Numbered from the stretch's first letter, positions 1 through 12,334 are shown. The stretch: 64,000 nucleotides of DNA from Brachycybe producta (GCA_036925085.1 JAUPFP010000023.1:921713-985712), one strand, 5' to 3'. Notes: generated from the letters alone by a model not told the origin. A program made the numbers and translations.

Positions 1-1554
1 AATGGCGTCACACATATAGGCTCTTAAGCAATTTGGCATTAAGAATTTTGGCAAATTTGGACGCAAAAAACGTGAAGCAAAGTATATTGTAAGAAGGTTT
101 TTTTTATTAAAGATATCTCGCAATATTTATTCTTGAAACCAGAAAGTAATTAAGAAACTAGAAAAGCTTTCAAGTGAATATCTTTCAAAACAAACTTATT
201 GTAGACAAAAAATTAAAAAAAATACCGTCTGCTTACAATATGTTTATATCGATTCAAATGGCTGTATCAATCACAATATCGATTCCTTTATCCCACTATT
301 GCATATTCCAGACAATAGGTGCGCTGAGTGACGACATGTTATTCTTTGAGAGCTCTTTAATTTTCAACAATCAGTACCGTCTATGGGAACAGACTAATCG
401 TAGGTCAACTAGGTGACCTACACTTTCAGATAGCTATTTGGAGAAGAACTGTGGGTCACTCACTGATCCTACGCTTTGTTACATTCTGGAGCTGTGCCCC
501 CCAAGATCCTCGGCAACAAGCTTAATTTAACATAACCCCACCTAATCAAAGATATAAAAAAAAAGTTCTAAAGTGTAGGTCATCGAGTGACCTACAGTCA
601 GAAATGTGTAGATATAATACATCACGTATTATACGTGTTTTAACCATATATTATACCATATAATACGCCACGTAAAAACATATTTTTGTGTACATATAAA
701 AAAAATGTATAAAACTAAAAAAGTACAAAAAATTTAATAATAAAACAAAATTACAAGATTTTTTAATGTTCAAAACAAAGCATTTCATTAAAAAAAATGT
801 TGCAAGTTTGCAATGGAAAAAAACTAGAAAGAAAAAAGGTTGATCTTGTTACTTTAAGAACGTCATAAATGTACAGAATTTTTTTATGATTTGATTTCTC
901 CGTAGAGAACCTATTCCTTTATTGCATAGTGAACTTATGACCAGTTCAAAGTTAAATGGAAATTTAATAAAATGAGTGGGGGGGGGGGGGGGGAAATTGA
1001 AGTCATACAGTAATTTAGGCTTAATATTTTAAAAGCATTAAATTTGTGATTTATAACTTTTATGTTCTATACATTTTATACAGTACAATACGTCGCGTAT
1101 TATACGTCAACGTAAAAAAAAAACCATTGCTTTTGTGACATTTACCAATCCCTGCCTACAGTTCTGAAGTGTAGGTCAATTAGTGACCTACGATTAGTCT
1201 GTTCCCATCATCTATGTGGTGCAAGGCCTCTCTGTAATACAGTTTCACTTATTTTTGCTTTTTCAATAAAGTTAAAATATACATGTATTTGAAAATATTA
1301 AATTATACAAACACATTCAACACAACATCCAAAACATAGTTAAAACTCACAGGAATCACTGGTCTAGACAATGCACGTTTTTGCTTTTTTTTAAAAAAAT
1401 AAACAATTATGCTGATACCAAGTATGCAACCCCCTCCCTCCTTCCGTGACATAAACCGTAGATTTTCTAGGTCTTTACAATCTATTGTGTTGCTTCCAAT
1501 AGGTCTTTCTCTATCAAAATAATAATTATAATCATTTTTATATGTGTTTTCTAG
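1..1554. other. Intron upstream of exon 1
   Basis: No receptor exon was recognised here, so this is taken as intron. It is dominated by one long foldback element (383-1208, listed separately). It also has a run of about 16 G at 978-993 and T/A-rich low-complexity DNA. The small reading frame at 174-416 crosses the foldback terminus and shows no family similarity. Confidence 0.6.
383..1208. mobile_element. Foldback element with ATGGGAACAGACTAATCG termini
   Basis: The left end reads atgggaacagactaatcg followed by gtaggtca(n)tagtgacctac. The right end at about 1158-1208 is its reverse complement, ending gattagtctgttcccat. Inner copies of the palindrome gtaggtca--gtgacctac occur at 572-598 as well. 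It has no coding capacity. The target duplication is unclear, so the superfamily is unknown. Confidence 0.7.
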
Positions 1555-1690
1555 GTGAACACATTTATAACTGCATTCTATGAAGCTGTTCTTTTGTATG
1601 CAATTGCTCTGAATGAAACCATCGAAGAAGGATACAGCATTACAGATGGAGAACAGATTACTAAAAAAATGTGGAATAGAACATTCGATG
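1555..1690 (+). CDS. Receptor guanylate cyclase exon 1 (of window): ligand-domain segment
   Basis: Encodes 45 codons plus one base, beginning VNTFITAFYEAVLLYAIALN. This matches the NPR ectodomain helix that reads as FYDGILLYAQVLNET in vertebrates (family knowledge). It lies in the membrane-proximal lobe of the periplasmic-binding-like fold. Two N-glycosylation sequons are visible, NET at residues 20-22 and NRT near residue 41. The acceptor is tttctag at 1548-1554 and the donor is gtaatc from 1691, leaving phase 1. A continuous ORF from 1613 reads through the donor into the intron and is not the real product. The reading frame is intact. Confidence 0.93.
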
Positions 1691-1904
1691 GTAATCTATG
1701 TTTTCTGTTGTTTTTTTTTTTTTTTTTTTAAAGTACAATGCCGCCTCCTCCCCCTTCATAATAACTACACTCATCATTCATATTTTAGCAATTCATCTAT
1801 TTTTGTTTGTTGTGTTGGGCTGATGATGTTGATTTCAATCTTCATATTCTTCATTATCAATTTACAATTTTTACCTCAGTGACAACTCTTATTAATTATT
1901 TAAG

Positions 1905-1996
1905 GAATTACTGGTAATGTCAGCATTGACGAGAATGGTGACCGCAATGCAGATTATTCATTATTAGATATGGATCCAGCAACTGGAAGGTTCGAG
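1905..1996 (+). CDS. Receptor guanylate cyclase exon 2: ligand-domain segment
   Basis: Encodes the split Gly codon and 30 further codons: GITGNVSIDENGDRN, then DYSLLDMDPATGRFE. It corresponds to the NPR stretch with the pattern GVTG-V-D-NGDRE-DF-LWDM-D--SG-F, part of the second ectodomain lobe. NVS is a third potential N-glycosylation site. The acceptor tttaag ends at 1904; the donor is gtgatg from 1997. The join to exon 1 is in phase (G+GA). The intron between them is only 214 bp, holding a poly(T) tract and a C-rich stretch and nothing else recognisable. Confidence 0.93.
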
Positions 1997-2486
1997 GTGA
2001 TGATGATATTTAAAAAAACACTTTTTTACAAATTAATGAGAAAATGGCGGGTGTTACGTAATCTGTATGTATTTTTGCTTGGATATAGTTGCAGAAATTT
2101 AAGTATGTATTTAAGTTTGTTTTAAAGCATGTTGTAAAAGAAATTCAAAATAGAGACTGTCTCATACAGTGAGGCTTTTGTAAAAGCTGCTCAGCCCAAG
2201 CCAAGGGAACTTCGTGGGCTTCATGAGACGGGTGGGAATTGTTGGTTTGATGAGGATAGTGGAATTTGGGGTGGCCTCGTGAACCTTGTGGACTTTTTTT
2301 TAAAAAAAAAAAATAAAAGCTCAGCATATGGGCTTTATGGACCTATTGAGCTTTGTGGGCTGGGCTTACTAATAGGTATTTTTCGGCTAAGCTAGGCCTC
2401 AGTTTTGTTTTAAAAAATGAAAAGGTCTTGAATTTCAACTGAAGAACTCAGGGAAAAGTCAGAAAGAAGTCAGTTGAAAAGTCAGG

Positions 2487-2653
2487 GATCGTTCACGCCA
2501 TGAGGTTAGTGTAGATTAAAGTAAAGTCAAATGGCAACTACAGTACTAAAGTATTCACTAGATGGTACTTCAGTGACTGCATTCTTCTACACATGCGCCA
2601 AGAAAAGCGACTTCACCTTTAACTTTCCTTAACCTCATGGTGTGAACCAGGCC
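2487..2653. mobile_element. Short foldback element in intron 2
   Basis: Left arm ggatcgttcacgccatgagg and right arm cctcatggtgtgaaccaggc are imperfect inverted repeats about 165 bp apart. A related foldback with arms containing cacaccatga / tcatggtgtga is at about 10528-10700. Non-coding, MITE-like. Confidence 0.5.
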
Positions 2654-2913
2654 AAAAGAAATTGAGTGATTGCATTTTAAGACGATGTATTTCAAAATAA
2701 ACTTTTTATGGCAATTTGAAAAAAAAGACTAATATATTATGATGAATAACAAGAAAACATTATAAATAGGAAAATCGTCATTTTTTAACTATCATAAAAG
2801 GTTTATTTTCAAAGATAATCTTATTAAATTAAACAATACTAACAACTCAATTCCTTTGCTCTTCAACTTTCAAGTATATTTTGAAATTCTTTTAAAATAT
2901 GCTTTTAAATAAT

Positions 2914-3110
2914 ACAGGCAATTAGAAATCGAGACAAACAGAAGTTGGCTCCGCCCTTTTTATGACAAATGCAACTTCTAATTGGTTGGTTATGTAGTCT
3001 GACGTCACATTCAACGTCGAACCACACAACAAACCAATTAGAAGTTGCCGGTCTTCATAAAAAGGGCGGAGCCAACTTCTTTCTGTATGTCTCGATTTCT
3101 AATTGCCTGT
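2914..3110. mobile_element. Palindromic MITE with 9-bp target duplication (family M), copy 1
   Basis: The element begins acaggcaattagaaatcg and ends with the inverse, cgatttctaattgcctgt. It is nearly palindromic throughout, with ggctccgccctttttatga near each end. The flanks are ttaaataat and ctaaataat, a 9-bp duplication with one mismatch. Long inverted repeats with 9-bp duplications are the signature of Mutator-like non-autonomous elements (family knowledge). It lies in intron 2, about 130 bp upstream of exon 3. Confidence 0.85.
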
Positions 3111-3236
3111 CTAAATAATCTCATACTTGAATCTCTTGTTAACTATGTCTATGGAAAATTATTATTAATAATATTATTCATAATTCTAAAACATTTTAAA
3201 AATCAAATTTCTTTTTCATCCAATACAAAAAAAAAG

Positions 3237-3375
3237 GTTGTGGCAAATTATTATGGAGTGGAAAAGAAATTTGTAGACACTCCTGGAAAGATCATTCATT
3301 GGTCAGGAGGGAGGACACAGCCACCACTGGACACACCAGTTTGTGGTTTTGACGGGTCACTGTGTCCGGACGACA
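3237..3375 (+). CDS. Receptor guanylate cyclase exon 3: membrane-proximal ectodomain with Cys pair
   Basis: Encodes 46 codons plus one base, starting VVANYYGVEKKFV and ending PVCGFDGSLCPDD. In NPR1/NPR2 the same place has a CGFD...C pair just outside the membrane, a small disulfide loop important for restraining basal activity (family knowledge). Both cysteines are present here. The segment IIHWSGGRTQPPLDTP matches the conserved W-G--PP-D-P pattern. The acceptor is unusual: a run of about ten A precedes the AG at 3235-3236, with the pyrimidine tract (ctttttcatcc) further upstream. The donor is gtaagt from 3376, phase 1. Confidence 0.93.
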
Positions 3376-4146
3376 GTAAGTTAAATCTTAAAATAATATA
3401 TCTTGTTTTGTGTGGTTTTATTTCATTAAAAGAAAAGAAATTTGTCCACAAAAATGGAAACAGGAAACAATGAATTAAGTTTTGTGTCTTTTTTTGGTGT
3501 TTGGGTTAGTGTCTCCTTTCTTTCTTTCTTGTTAGTAAGAAGATCTATTACATTCATTGCCATTACTATTGACATTGATTATTAGAGTGAAAAAGAGCGG
3601 AAAAAAAACTAAGATAGTCAAGTTGTAATGTTTAGGTAGAAAACATCAATCGTTGGGTCCAATTAAAAACAAATAAAGAAGGAACTCAGTGTGCATTCAT
3701 TCATAATGTATTTTCATGCGTTGTTTTGTTGGTCTTTTTTTGATGATTTGTTGCTCAAATGGACACACAAGACAACAAAATTTATGTCCCTTTTGTGTAG
3801 GGTTGGGAATCACCAATGCGACTGATTAAGCGCCAAATTAAACAAAAGCCAAACTAGACAAGCGAGCTAGCGCCACATTCGACTACAAAATGAAATCGAA
3901 CGTCACTGGGCTGTCGTCGGAATGTCTTTTCTATGGAAAAACACCAACCATGGCACACACATATTGTTCTCAGTACTTCATATGCGGCCGGCCGCACACC
4001 GCGGTCTTTTTGAAAGTGTACAGTTTTTGACGACAACTCGACTTCATTTTGTCGTCAAAAAGTGTTTCAAAAGTCGCCACTGTGTCAAGATCCTTAGTCC
4101 CTATGGTATTTTAACAATGTGCACTCATAGATTGAGCTCTCGACCT

Positions 4147-4773
4147 GGGGCCCGTTTCACAAAAATACAAGTCTTGTCCGTAACAATTTTATGTTACAAG
4201 TAATTGTAATCACAACTTGTTGGTTATGGGTGATTCATGGACATTTGTACACATAACTACAAGTCTTGTGAGCAACAATAAGCGTGTAGATAACAAGTTG
4301 TTTGGAACAAGTGAAGTCCGTAACAAGTGTAGTTAACAAAACGTTAATTTTTGTCAGTCAGTGTTCATAAAATAGTCGTTTTCTTTTTTGTGTGTAATTC
4401 CAAAGTGTCAAAAATATCTAAAAATGTTGCATTAGGAAATAAGCTGTGTGTATTTTAAAAGAAGTGCGAGATAGTAAGTAAGGACATTTTGTTTAATTTC
4501 AAAACACTTGTAAAACAACCTTTTGAGTTAGGTAGTAAATCTGTGGTTGGTAACAAGTGTCAGTAACAAGTTTGTCAACTACATTTGTTAGTTACAAGTG
4601 ATCTTTTGTAGGTTTACAAGTAATTCACTTGTAAACTTCTAAAAATTCACTTCTAATTACAAATGTATACTTGTACTTTTGTGAAACACTAATAACTTAA
4701 TAAGTAGATATTTTACAAACTTGTAAAAATATACTTGTTACTAACAAGACTTGTAGTTTTGTGAAACATGACA
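4147..4773. mobile_element. Foldback MITE with GGCCCGTTTCACAAAA termini
   Basis: The left end reads ggcccgtttcacaaaaatac followed by aagtcttgt. The right end reads acaagacttgtagttttgtg followed by aaacatg, its inverse. The interior is filled with repeats of acttgtaac / gttacaagt in both orientations. No ORF. The terminus class is common in invertebrate genomes, but I cannot name the family from memory with certainty. Confidence 0.75.
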
Positions 4774-5460
4774 GATAGCACAATATAGCCTCTAACATGC
4801 AACGAATTACTCTTATTACTAAAACCATAATATTGCAATATATTTGAGGAGCCCCCCCCCCCAAAAAAAAAAGAATTTCACATGCATCAGCTGCCGAACA
4901 CTTGTTAAAGTTTTTGAAAAATCAGCGAGCGCCCTATATGATCACCATTTGCAAACCCTTTTCAAAAAATTGCGTTACTTTACGAGCCACACTTTTTTAA
5001 GTTGAAGAAACTTGTTTCTTCAACTTCACTGATTCAATGTAATGAAACAATCTGCCTCAAGCCTTTTCACTTAAAGCGACTGCCAATAGTCAACAAAAGA
5101 GCTTTCTAAGACCATATAATGGTATAGACGTGAAGGTTCGTCAAGTGTGTTTTTGATGGTTTATTTTGATCTCAAAAATAATAATAAAAAAAACCACCAC
5201 AAAAACACGATTCAATCTCTTGGTGATGCTACACATAAAAAAAAGCTCCATCATCACGTGATTCAGATAATATAATAGAAAAGTATCATCATAGCCTCTC
5301 CCCAAACCCCCACCCCCAATACAAATGTGAACATTTTTGTTGGAAATTTGAAGTTAGTTTTTTTTTTTTTTTTTCAACAAACTTTTTTTAAGAAAGAAAA
5401 ATTCAAAAAATGGTGTTGTTGATCCACAATTGATGTTTTTTTAAGATTGCAAAAAACACT

Positions 5461-5949
5461 TAAGTACTAAGGACCTTTTTATGCTTGCGATTTATGTCGT
5501 GCGACACAGCGACAGTAGTCAGTGATGCCAATCGGCCACTGTCATTTCCCATTTTGCGTGATATGTTTTGCTTATTGCTTCCATGCAATGAATAATCGGA
5601 AAAGAAGCTGGGGATGTTGTTCATCCCATCTTGGACCGACATCTCCACGCAACTGGACAATCGACAGAAGGGTTGGGGAACTTGGCAGCAATGCCGCAAC
5701 AGACAAACGGCACGTTTGCATAAAAGAACCCATACAAATCGCTTACATAGAAAAGTCGCGCGACATTTTGCTGTTGGTGTTCTATAAGACACGACAACAT
5801 GTTTTACAGAACGCAACGGCATTGCGAAAAGACAGCAGTGCATAAAGTGATCCATTTGTTCCCGTTGCGTTATACAGTAGAACGGACGACATTTTGTCGC
5901 GGAATGTGTCGCGCGACAAGAAAACGCGTGCATAAAAGGGGCCTAACTC
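5461..5949. mobile_element. Foldback element, intron 3
   Basis: The left end contains ggacctttttatgcttgcg and gtcgtgcgacac. The right end contains gtgtcgcgcgacaag and cgtgcataaaaggggcc, the inverted counterpart. The interior is richer in CG than the surroundings. The long reading frames on both strands here are by-products of the palindrome and show no family similarity. Confidence 0.65.
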
Positions 5950-6160
5950 GAAAAATATTTCAACAAAAATATTTTTTTATAAAAAAATATTTTTATCTTG
6001 ATTTTTTATTAAAATTAATTATTAATAAGTTGAGGTCGTCTCCCTTTTCTCATAATAGAGAATTCTGTATTGTAATCCACTCAAATCATAAGTTTATCAT
6101 TATTTTATATATTATAGTAACTAATAAAATTTTCATTTGTTTTTATTATTATTATAACAG

Positions 6161-6242
6161 CATTTCCTGAATACGGTATCGTCAGTATTATTCTGAGTAC
6201 GGTGGTCGTTATTATGGGAATAGCATCATTTTTTATTTATAG
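6161..6242 (+). CDS. Receptor guanylate cyclase exon 4: transmembrane helix
   Basis: Encodes FPEYGIVSIILSTVVVIMGI followed by ASFFIY and two bases of an Arg codon. This is one strongly hydrophobic helix of about 23 residues followed by a basic stop-transfer residue. It replaces the transmembrane segment of NPR receptors, and the first codon (A+CA, Thr) joins exon 3 in phase. The acceptor ataacag ends at 6160 and the donor is gtaagc from 6243, phase 2. It is short (82 bp) and would be missed without exon chaining. The sequence of the helix itself is not conserved in the family, so the call rests on hydrophobicity, splice sites and position. Confidence 0.9.
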
Positions 6243-6426
6243 GTAAGCTTTCTCTCCTCTCACCTGTATATTAGATAATTGTATTTTTTTTAAAAAATCT
6301 ACTCTCTTTCTGTGCAAAGAAAAACGCACAACGGCTGTGTCCGAAAACTAAAGAAAAAGCTATAAATCTGTAACAAAAAACAATAATGTAGCCTCCTCAT
6401 GAGCATGTAATGTAAAACCACATGTC

Positions 6427-6754
6427 TTAGGTCCGCTTCACACGGGAGACTGCGTGTCATCACTTTATGTTTTCATCAAAGTGGTAGACACGACTTGCTT
6501 CACATGGACCACCGTTAAAAACAATGAACTGTTTATTAGTGCATTATTACACTGTCATGACTTTGATCACCATTGGCTAATAGGCGGAGTTTGACACTCG
6601 TGGTTGAAAACAAACACAAATACCCGCCGCCATGGTGGAGCAAGAAAAGGGGTGGCGGTGTCTCGTGTGAACACCCCCTATACGAATCAATGGTCTGCTA
6701 AAAACAAACACTTTTTGTGGCGACACAAAGTGTCGCGTGTGAAGCAGATGCTAA
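6427..6754. mobile_element. Foldback element with CGCTTCACACG termini
   Basis: The left end is ttaggtccgcttcacacggg and the right end is gtcgcgtgtgaagcagatgc followed by taa. The arms are imperfect inverted repeats. The interior reading frame (6604-6813) overlaps the end and is not a gene. Possibly distantly related to family F, which also has ends with cgact and cacac. Confidence 0.55.
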
Positions 6755-7479
6755 TCTTCTTCTGTTCTCAAGTTGTTCCACCGACAATCCCACATCCATC
6801 CAATTCATCCTAAAATTTGAAAGGTTTTATCTATTGCCTGTCATATAAGACTCTTTACAAAGGTCTAAAATATGGCCAATTCAAACACATCCGGAATTTT
6901 TTTTTCTTTTATACTCTAGTATGATTCGTTTATACATGTAGCATGAAATAGCTTGTAGTTTCCGGACAATGCCAGAGATGAGATTTTTTTCTTTTGTCTA
7001 TTAAATTCATGAGAAACTGTATTTTTTTTTATTATTTCACGTTGAATGTCATTCTTTGCATAATGTATAATATGCAAATAAATTTTAAGTTTATGCAACA
7101 ACAAAAACATATTGCATTATAATAATAAAAAACCGTATAACCAACGCATACAAAAAAAATCATCACAATAAAGTACCCTGAAAAAAAAAGACTGGCTAAG
7201 AAATTCTAGATAGAATAAAATCTCCCTAAAGCCCAAATTACAATTTTGTTAAACTTTGTAGTAATAAAATTTGCTATCTTGTAGTAATATTGTGATATGA
7301 CATGCAACTGGAAGAAACTAAGGTGCAATTCGAGAAGGAACTTTAGCACTTGAACAGGCTTCCAACAATGGGATAAAACCTGAAAGGATATTTAATAAAA
7401 GATAAGCAAAAAAAAAATAATATGCTTATGCAAAGCCATAATAGAATTCAATATTGTCTTCAACATCACATTGCTTAAA

Positions 7480-7784
7480 GAGGGCTCCATAGAAAAAAAA
7501 AATGCTTGTGTATATGCAAGGTAGATGGCGCCTGCAACCCCTCCATAGGTGCGACAAACTACACTCGCCAATTAGTTGAAATAGAATGCAGCCTTTTTAG
7601 CTCTAAAAAGCGTCCAAAACAACCTTAATTATCAGCACGTGACAAACTTACACTCAGAACACAATTATATAAGTGAAGAGAGCACGTGCAGAAATAGCGA
7701 TGATGACGCAATTAAAAGTTTGCCACGTGAAAAACGGAAGAATGTGAGTCAAGAGTTGAAGAAGTGTCAGTACATTTCTATGAG
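7480..7784. repeat. Family B element, copy 1
   Basis: Runs from gagggctccatagaaaaaa to acatttctatgag. It shares with copies at 8546 and 16090 the core caaggtagatggcg, cactcgccaattagttgaaa, tagaatgcagcc and atcagcacgtgacaaa. The ends (ctccatagaaa / tttctatgg in the copy that ends at 18923) are short inverted repeats. Non-coding. Confidence 0.75.
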
Positions 7785-8545
7785 AATGTGGTTTGTCAAA
7801 AGGCCTTTGGAATATACCAAGACCAATAACTGAAGACAATTTGCAAAAGAGGTTGTAAAACTAGTTTCATGTTTGGTATGAATGTCTTGTTACAAAGCTC
7901 TAGATGTTTCGCACGTTTCATTCCAAATTGCATTATATTTCAACAATGTCTATGAAATTTTACCAGTGTCATAATCGCTTAAAACGAAATAAAATCAGTC
8001 AAATTACACTGACAGAATGATGCAAACCCACTTAGCAGCACATGACATTAGCTGGATTGCTTGCTTACACTTAACTTCCAAACTTCCAAAGTAAAATTTT
8101 TGACATTATGGGCATATCAAATTCTCATTGACATACCCGGTTAGATTTAAATTACATTGCTGTCAATCACATAACGCACAGATGTGGTTTCAAGAGTGAG
8201 AAATTGTTTCTAGCATAAAAGTGATGAATGATGATGTGACTTTAATGTTATGATCATAAGCACAGAAAAAAAGTGTCCCTCATGTTCACAATGTGTTTTT
8301 TTGTACAAACCATGAAACCATTACCATTTTTGAATTTTAGGTAAATCTTTTTTTTTTTCAGATAAAAAATGAAAGCAGCTTATATAAATTAGGGTTTTTG
8401 TTAAAAAAAAAACTCACAAATTTCAGATCCATGGTTCATATTCAAATCATATCATTTATTTCCCTGAACTTACACATGTCCATTGACCATTTTTGGTTCC
8501 TTTTCCTGACCACCTATAATTATATTTTTAATTTACGTAACTTAA

Positions 8546-8729
8546 GAGGGTTCCAATGAAAAAATGCAAGGTAGATGGCGCATACAACCTCTATCGGTGG
8601 CAAAAAAAAACACTCGCCAATTAGTTGAAATAGAATGCAGCCTTTTAGCTCTAAAAACGTCCAAAAACAACCTTAATTATCAGCACGTGACAAACGTCCC
8701 CAGAAACCATAAGTGAAGAGAGCTCACAA
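8546..8729. repeat. Family B element, copy 2 (3' truncated)
   Basis: Starts gagggttccaatgaaaaa and keeps the core tagatggcgcatacaacct, cactcgccaattagttgaaa and atcagcacgtgacaaa. It stops near aagtgaagagagct, lacking the right third present in copy 1. Confidence 0.7.
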
Positions 8730-8767
8730 GTTATATGAGAATTGCTAATAAGCGTCAAGAAATCTTA

Positions 8768-9157
8768 AACGGCTTTCCAACACTTGATTATTCCGTCTTT
8801 CAGATGAAAAAAACAAACAAAACTTAAAAATGTTTTAGAAACTCGAAGGTTAGCTCAATCAGTTAACAATGTTTTAATGCTGATATCTTTCAAAATAAAC
8901 TTTTTACATAAGTTGATATTTTAAAAAATATCAACATGAAAATGCCATTGAATGACTCTTCAGCTACCCTTTTTCTAGTTTCCAAAACACGTTATAGTTT
9001 CTCTTAATTTTAATTTTCTGAAAAGAAAAAAAACAACAAAATAATCAAACCAGAAATTTCAGAAAATTAAATTTAAGAGAAACTAGAATGTGTTTTGGAA
9101 ACTAGAAAAAGGGTAGCGCTGAAGAGTCATTCAATGGCATTTTCATGTTGATATCAT
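8768..9157. mobile_element. Family A foldback element with inverted second half-copy
   Basis: 8768-9021 is a family A copy: tgttttagaaactcgaagg, tttcaaaataaactttttac, atatcaacatgaaaatgcc, ctttttctagtttccaaaac. Positions 9060-9154 then repeat 8928-9021 as a near-perfect reverse complement, leaving a spacer of about 40 bp. That 94-bp inverted pair would form a strong hairpin in RNA. No coding capacity. Confidence 0.75.
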
Positions 9158-12110
9158 AAAACAATTTATAAATTTTAGGCATTTTGGTGTCGGCTTTCGA
9201 CAGTTCAGTTATATTAAAAATTCAAATATTTTTTGCACAATTTTCTCAGACTTTACTTCTGACTCATAATCATTTCCATGACATTCCTAGAGTTTATCTG
9301 ACTTTTCAAGTCAATATGAGCCCTGAAATCGATTGTTTTCAAAGCGGAACTGATTTTTATACTAATTCTAAGAATTTTTTTTTGTTTTTCCTTCTTTTTT
9401 TGTTTTAAAAAAAAAATAAACCAATAGTAAAAAAAAACACAAGTATTATTCTTTCTGGTTTGCTTTTAGAAAAAGGAAACATTTCTCATCATGTATGACT
9501 ACCACCACCACCATCACCACCAACACCACAAGTACAACCACCCGTTCGGCGATCTCTGTCTGAACTTCTGCAAAACTAGAGAAGAAAGAAACGGATACCG
9601 ATTACTTAGAGGATTATCATACCATGAAATAGGAAAAGAAAAACCTTTTTTCCTCTTCTTTTTTTTTTTTTTTGAAAAAAAAAATCCAACTTTTAGAATG
9701 TTGGTATAAAAAACCAGTTCTACAGAAAAACCAACAACAATCGATTTCAAACTTTAGCTCAGTTTTAACTATAATACAACACATGTAACTCCATCTATCT
9801 TGCTGTTTTGATAACTTTCCAAAGAGGTTTCTTTTCTCCTTTGACGTTCTTAGAAGCCTTATTTAGAGACACACTCCAGAGTAGCACACGTTCCCACGAG
9901 ACGTGGTTAATTTGGCGGGTTATCAAAGTTGCTCAAATGGCTCCATACAAGTATAACGACCAAACGGCAATTCGAAACATTATGAAAATACCTTGTTACC
10001 TAAAGAACATATTAAGGAATATTACAAAATTCTTCTTTAAAAGCTTAAAAGTGTCCCAGAAGAATGGTGTTTTGTGTACAAAATGGACCTTGTTGATGTC
10101 AATGACCTTTTAAAATGGGTAGAAAGGGAATAAAATTAAACTCTCTTTGAATAATGTAATCAAACGACCTTAATACCTAGGTGACCACAATATTCAAGAA
10201 CCGAATGCAACTTCAATTATCGTTTAAAATAAAAGTTTGATGAGAGATTTTGCTGTTAAAAAGTCGAGACCATGTTTTTTTTGGAAACGTCAAAATTCAC
10301 TTAACATTAACGTCTAATCGCGTCATGCAACCACGTGCACGCTGGAGTGTGTCCAGGCTCTTGAGTATTCTAATCTTTTTCATTGACCAAATTTCTTAAA
10401 TTCTAATTGTTAGCAAACCGTTGTAGTGCGTTAGATAACAATTACGATTTAAGAATGTGGCCACTTTGTCAACGTCTCTCTACACAAATAATCTTATTGT
10501 CTGCACTGATAGATACTCTGAGGACTAATTCACACCATGAAGTAATACAGCTTCAATACAAAGTTGCTTTCTATTGCATAATATGTACAGAATGTTCTCA
10601 GTAAAGTATTATCTACTTTGGTTGGTGCATTTGAACATTGCACATGCGCAATAGAGCAGCTTCCTTGCACTGTCACTGCATTTATTTCATGGTGTGACGC
10701 AGGTTTAATAGTGGCTTAGTAAAAAGAATGTAGTCTGTTTATATCACCACTGTTCGTTCATTTTCTCGTATGTCATTGTGGGAACGATTATTTTTTTTTT
10801 ATAACCAATTGCTTCCAGTGATTGCCGCATTCAAGGGGTTTGCACTACGAGCAACACATTTTTGCACAATAACGAAATACGTAATTAAAAAAGACGGCAA
10901 TCATAGAAAATCTAACAAATAGCAATACAAAAATGGCTATTTTCACAATCAATCCGAGCTTTTTGGCTGGCCATTTCAGAGGCCTTCCCTGTGACTCTCC
11001 TGACTTACGGGAGGACACCCTATATTATCAAAGCATGCGGTTACATTTAGATCTATACAAATTGTTTATATTTAACTTTCAAAATTATCAAAGTTTATCT
11101 ACATATTGTGTGAAATCAAATAAAATATAATAAACCAAATGGTTCAAAAAGAAAACTCGTTTTTATTTAAACTCAAACATATACTTCAAAATATAAATGT
11201 ACAGAATTTTTTTGCAGAAAAATGAATATAAGCTTTTTCTATTGTCAATGTCCAAGAAACAACTGAGCCAATAAAATGTTTATCTTTTTAATGTTAAAAA
11301 CATAAAAATTAGTGATGCCTTTGGATAACAACTTTTACTATAAGCAAATAACGGATATCCGATTTTATTATTCTGTCAGATAACGGATATCTGTTCAGAT
11401 AATAAACTTAAAATGGACTCAAAAAAAAGTCTGCCGACATACGTTTTGTAAATAGAAATAATTTTTTTTTGTTTCTTCAATTTTTATGTATTTAACAAAA
11501 TACTTCTTTTGTATATTGTTTTACACTGGCGAACTGTCGATAAACTACTCACAAATCGAGTTACTTAATTTTGTAATATTTTTGGTATTTATTACAATTT
11601 AACCTGGGGTTAAATGGGAAGTAAATGGACAAAAAAAAAATACTTCAAAAATGAATTGCACATGAACCAGAAGAGCGACAATGGAATTATTAGGTGTAAT
11701 TCATTCCCAGTCAAGTCTGCAAGACAAGAATGTTTTCAATTCCATGGGTACAATGTCGTGATTCAAAAGCTAGACCAATTCAGAGTGGGCGTGGTTAAGA
11801 TGTTTCTATAAACGTTCATGGCAGTTCAAGTTCGAGTGTTAAATTTCCCATCTTGAATTAGGGCACTGTGTCCATCTTTAGAAATCCTGTTTCTGTTGTA
11901 TTATAAAAGAGTAAACTGTCAAAGTGGGATGTCACGAGTGATTGACAGGAGTTAAGTGGCCGATACAATGTATCTTGTATGTTTGTTGTCCATCCAAAGA
12001 TGATTTATTGCTTTCTACATTAGTGCGTAATCACTCATTTATTTTCACACACAAACACTTTAATCCATGAATCGCTGCTTTTTTTTCTCTCCAGAATATT
12101 TATGACATCT

Positions 12111-12334
12111 TTAAGGGTCTTGGTACACAAGCGACTTTTAAAAGACTTTTCGACAACAAAACTGAAGTCGAAAGTCACTGAGCTGTCATCGCAATGACAG
12201 TTCAAAGTCGAATGTGTGCCAAAGTTACCATATTTCAATACAAAATACATTGCGAAGACAGTCCAGCGAGTTTTGACTTCATTTTGTTGTTGAAAAGTCG
12301 TTCAAAAGCCTCCTCTGTATGCCAAGGCATTAAG
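12111..12334. mobile_element. Family F foldback element, copy
   Basis: Starts ttaagggtcttggtacacaa then gcgacttttaaaagac; ends ttcaaaagcctcctctgtat then gccaaggcattaag. It shares the core actgaagtcgaaagtc and gctgtcatcgcaatg with copies at 62819 and, more diverged, 3836 and 59140. MITE-like, no ORF. Confidence 0.7.

Larger units (their letters stand above)
3376..6160. other. Intron 3 content
   Basis: Between exons 3 and 4 are: A/T-rich DNA to about 3830; a degraded copy of the family F foldback (about 3836-4100, with cattcgact, ctatggaaaaacaccaaccatgg and aaaagtcgccactgtgt); the large element 4147-4773; a C run plus A run near 4851-4872; unremarkable DNA to 5340; a T run; and the foldback 5461-5949. 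No exon was recognised. Confidence 0.6.

Noticed and set aside
174..416. 80-codon ORF upstream of exon 1 as a candidate receptor exon
   Set aside because: No match to any ligand-domain pattern, and its end runs into the terminus of a foldback element.
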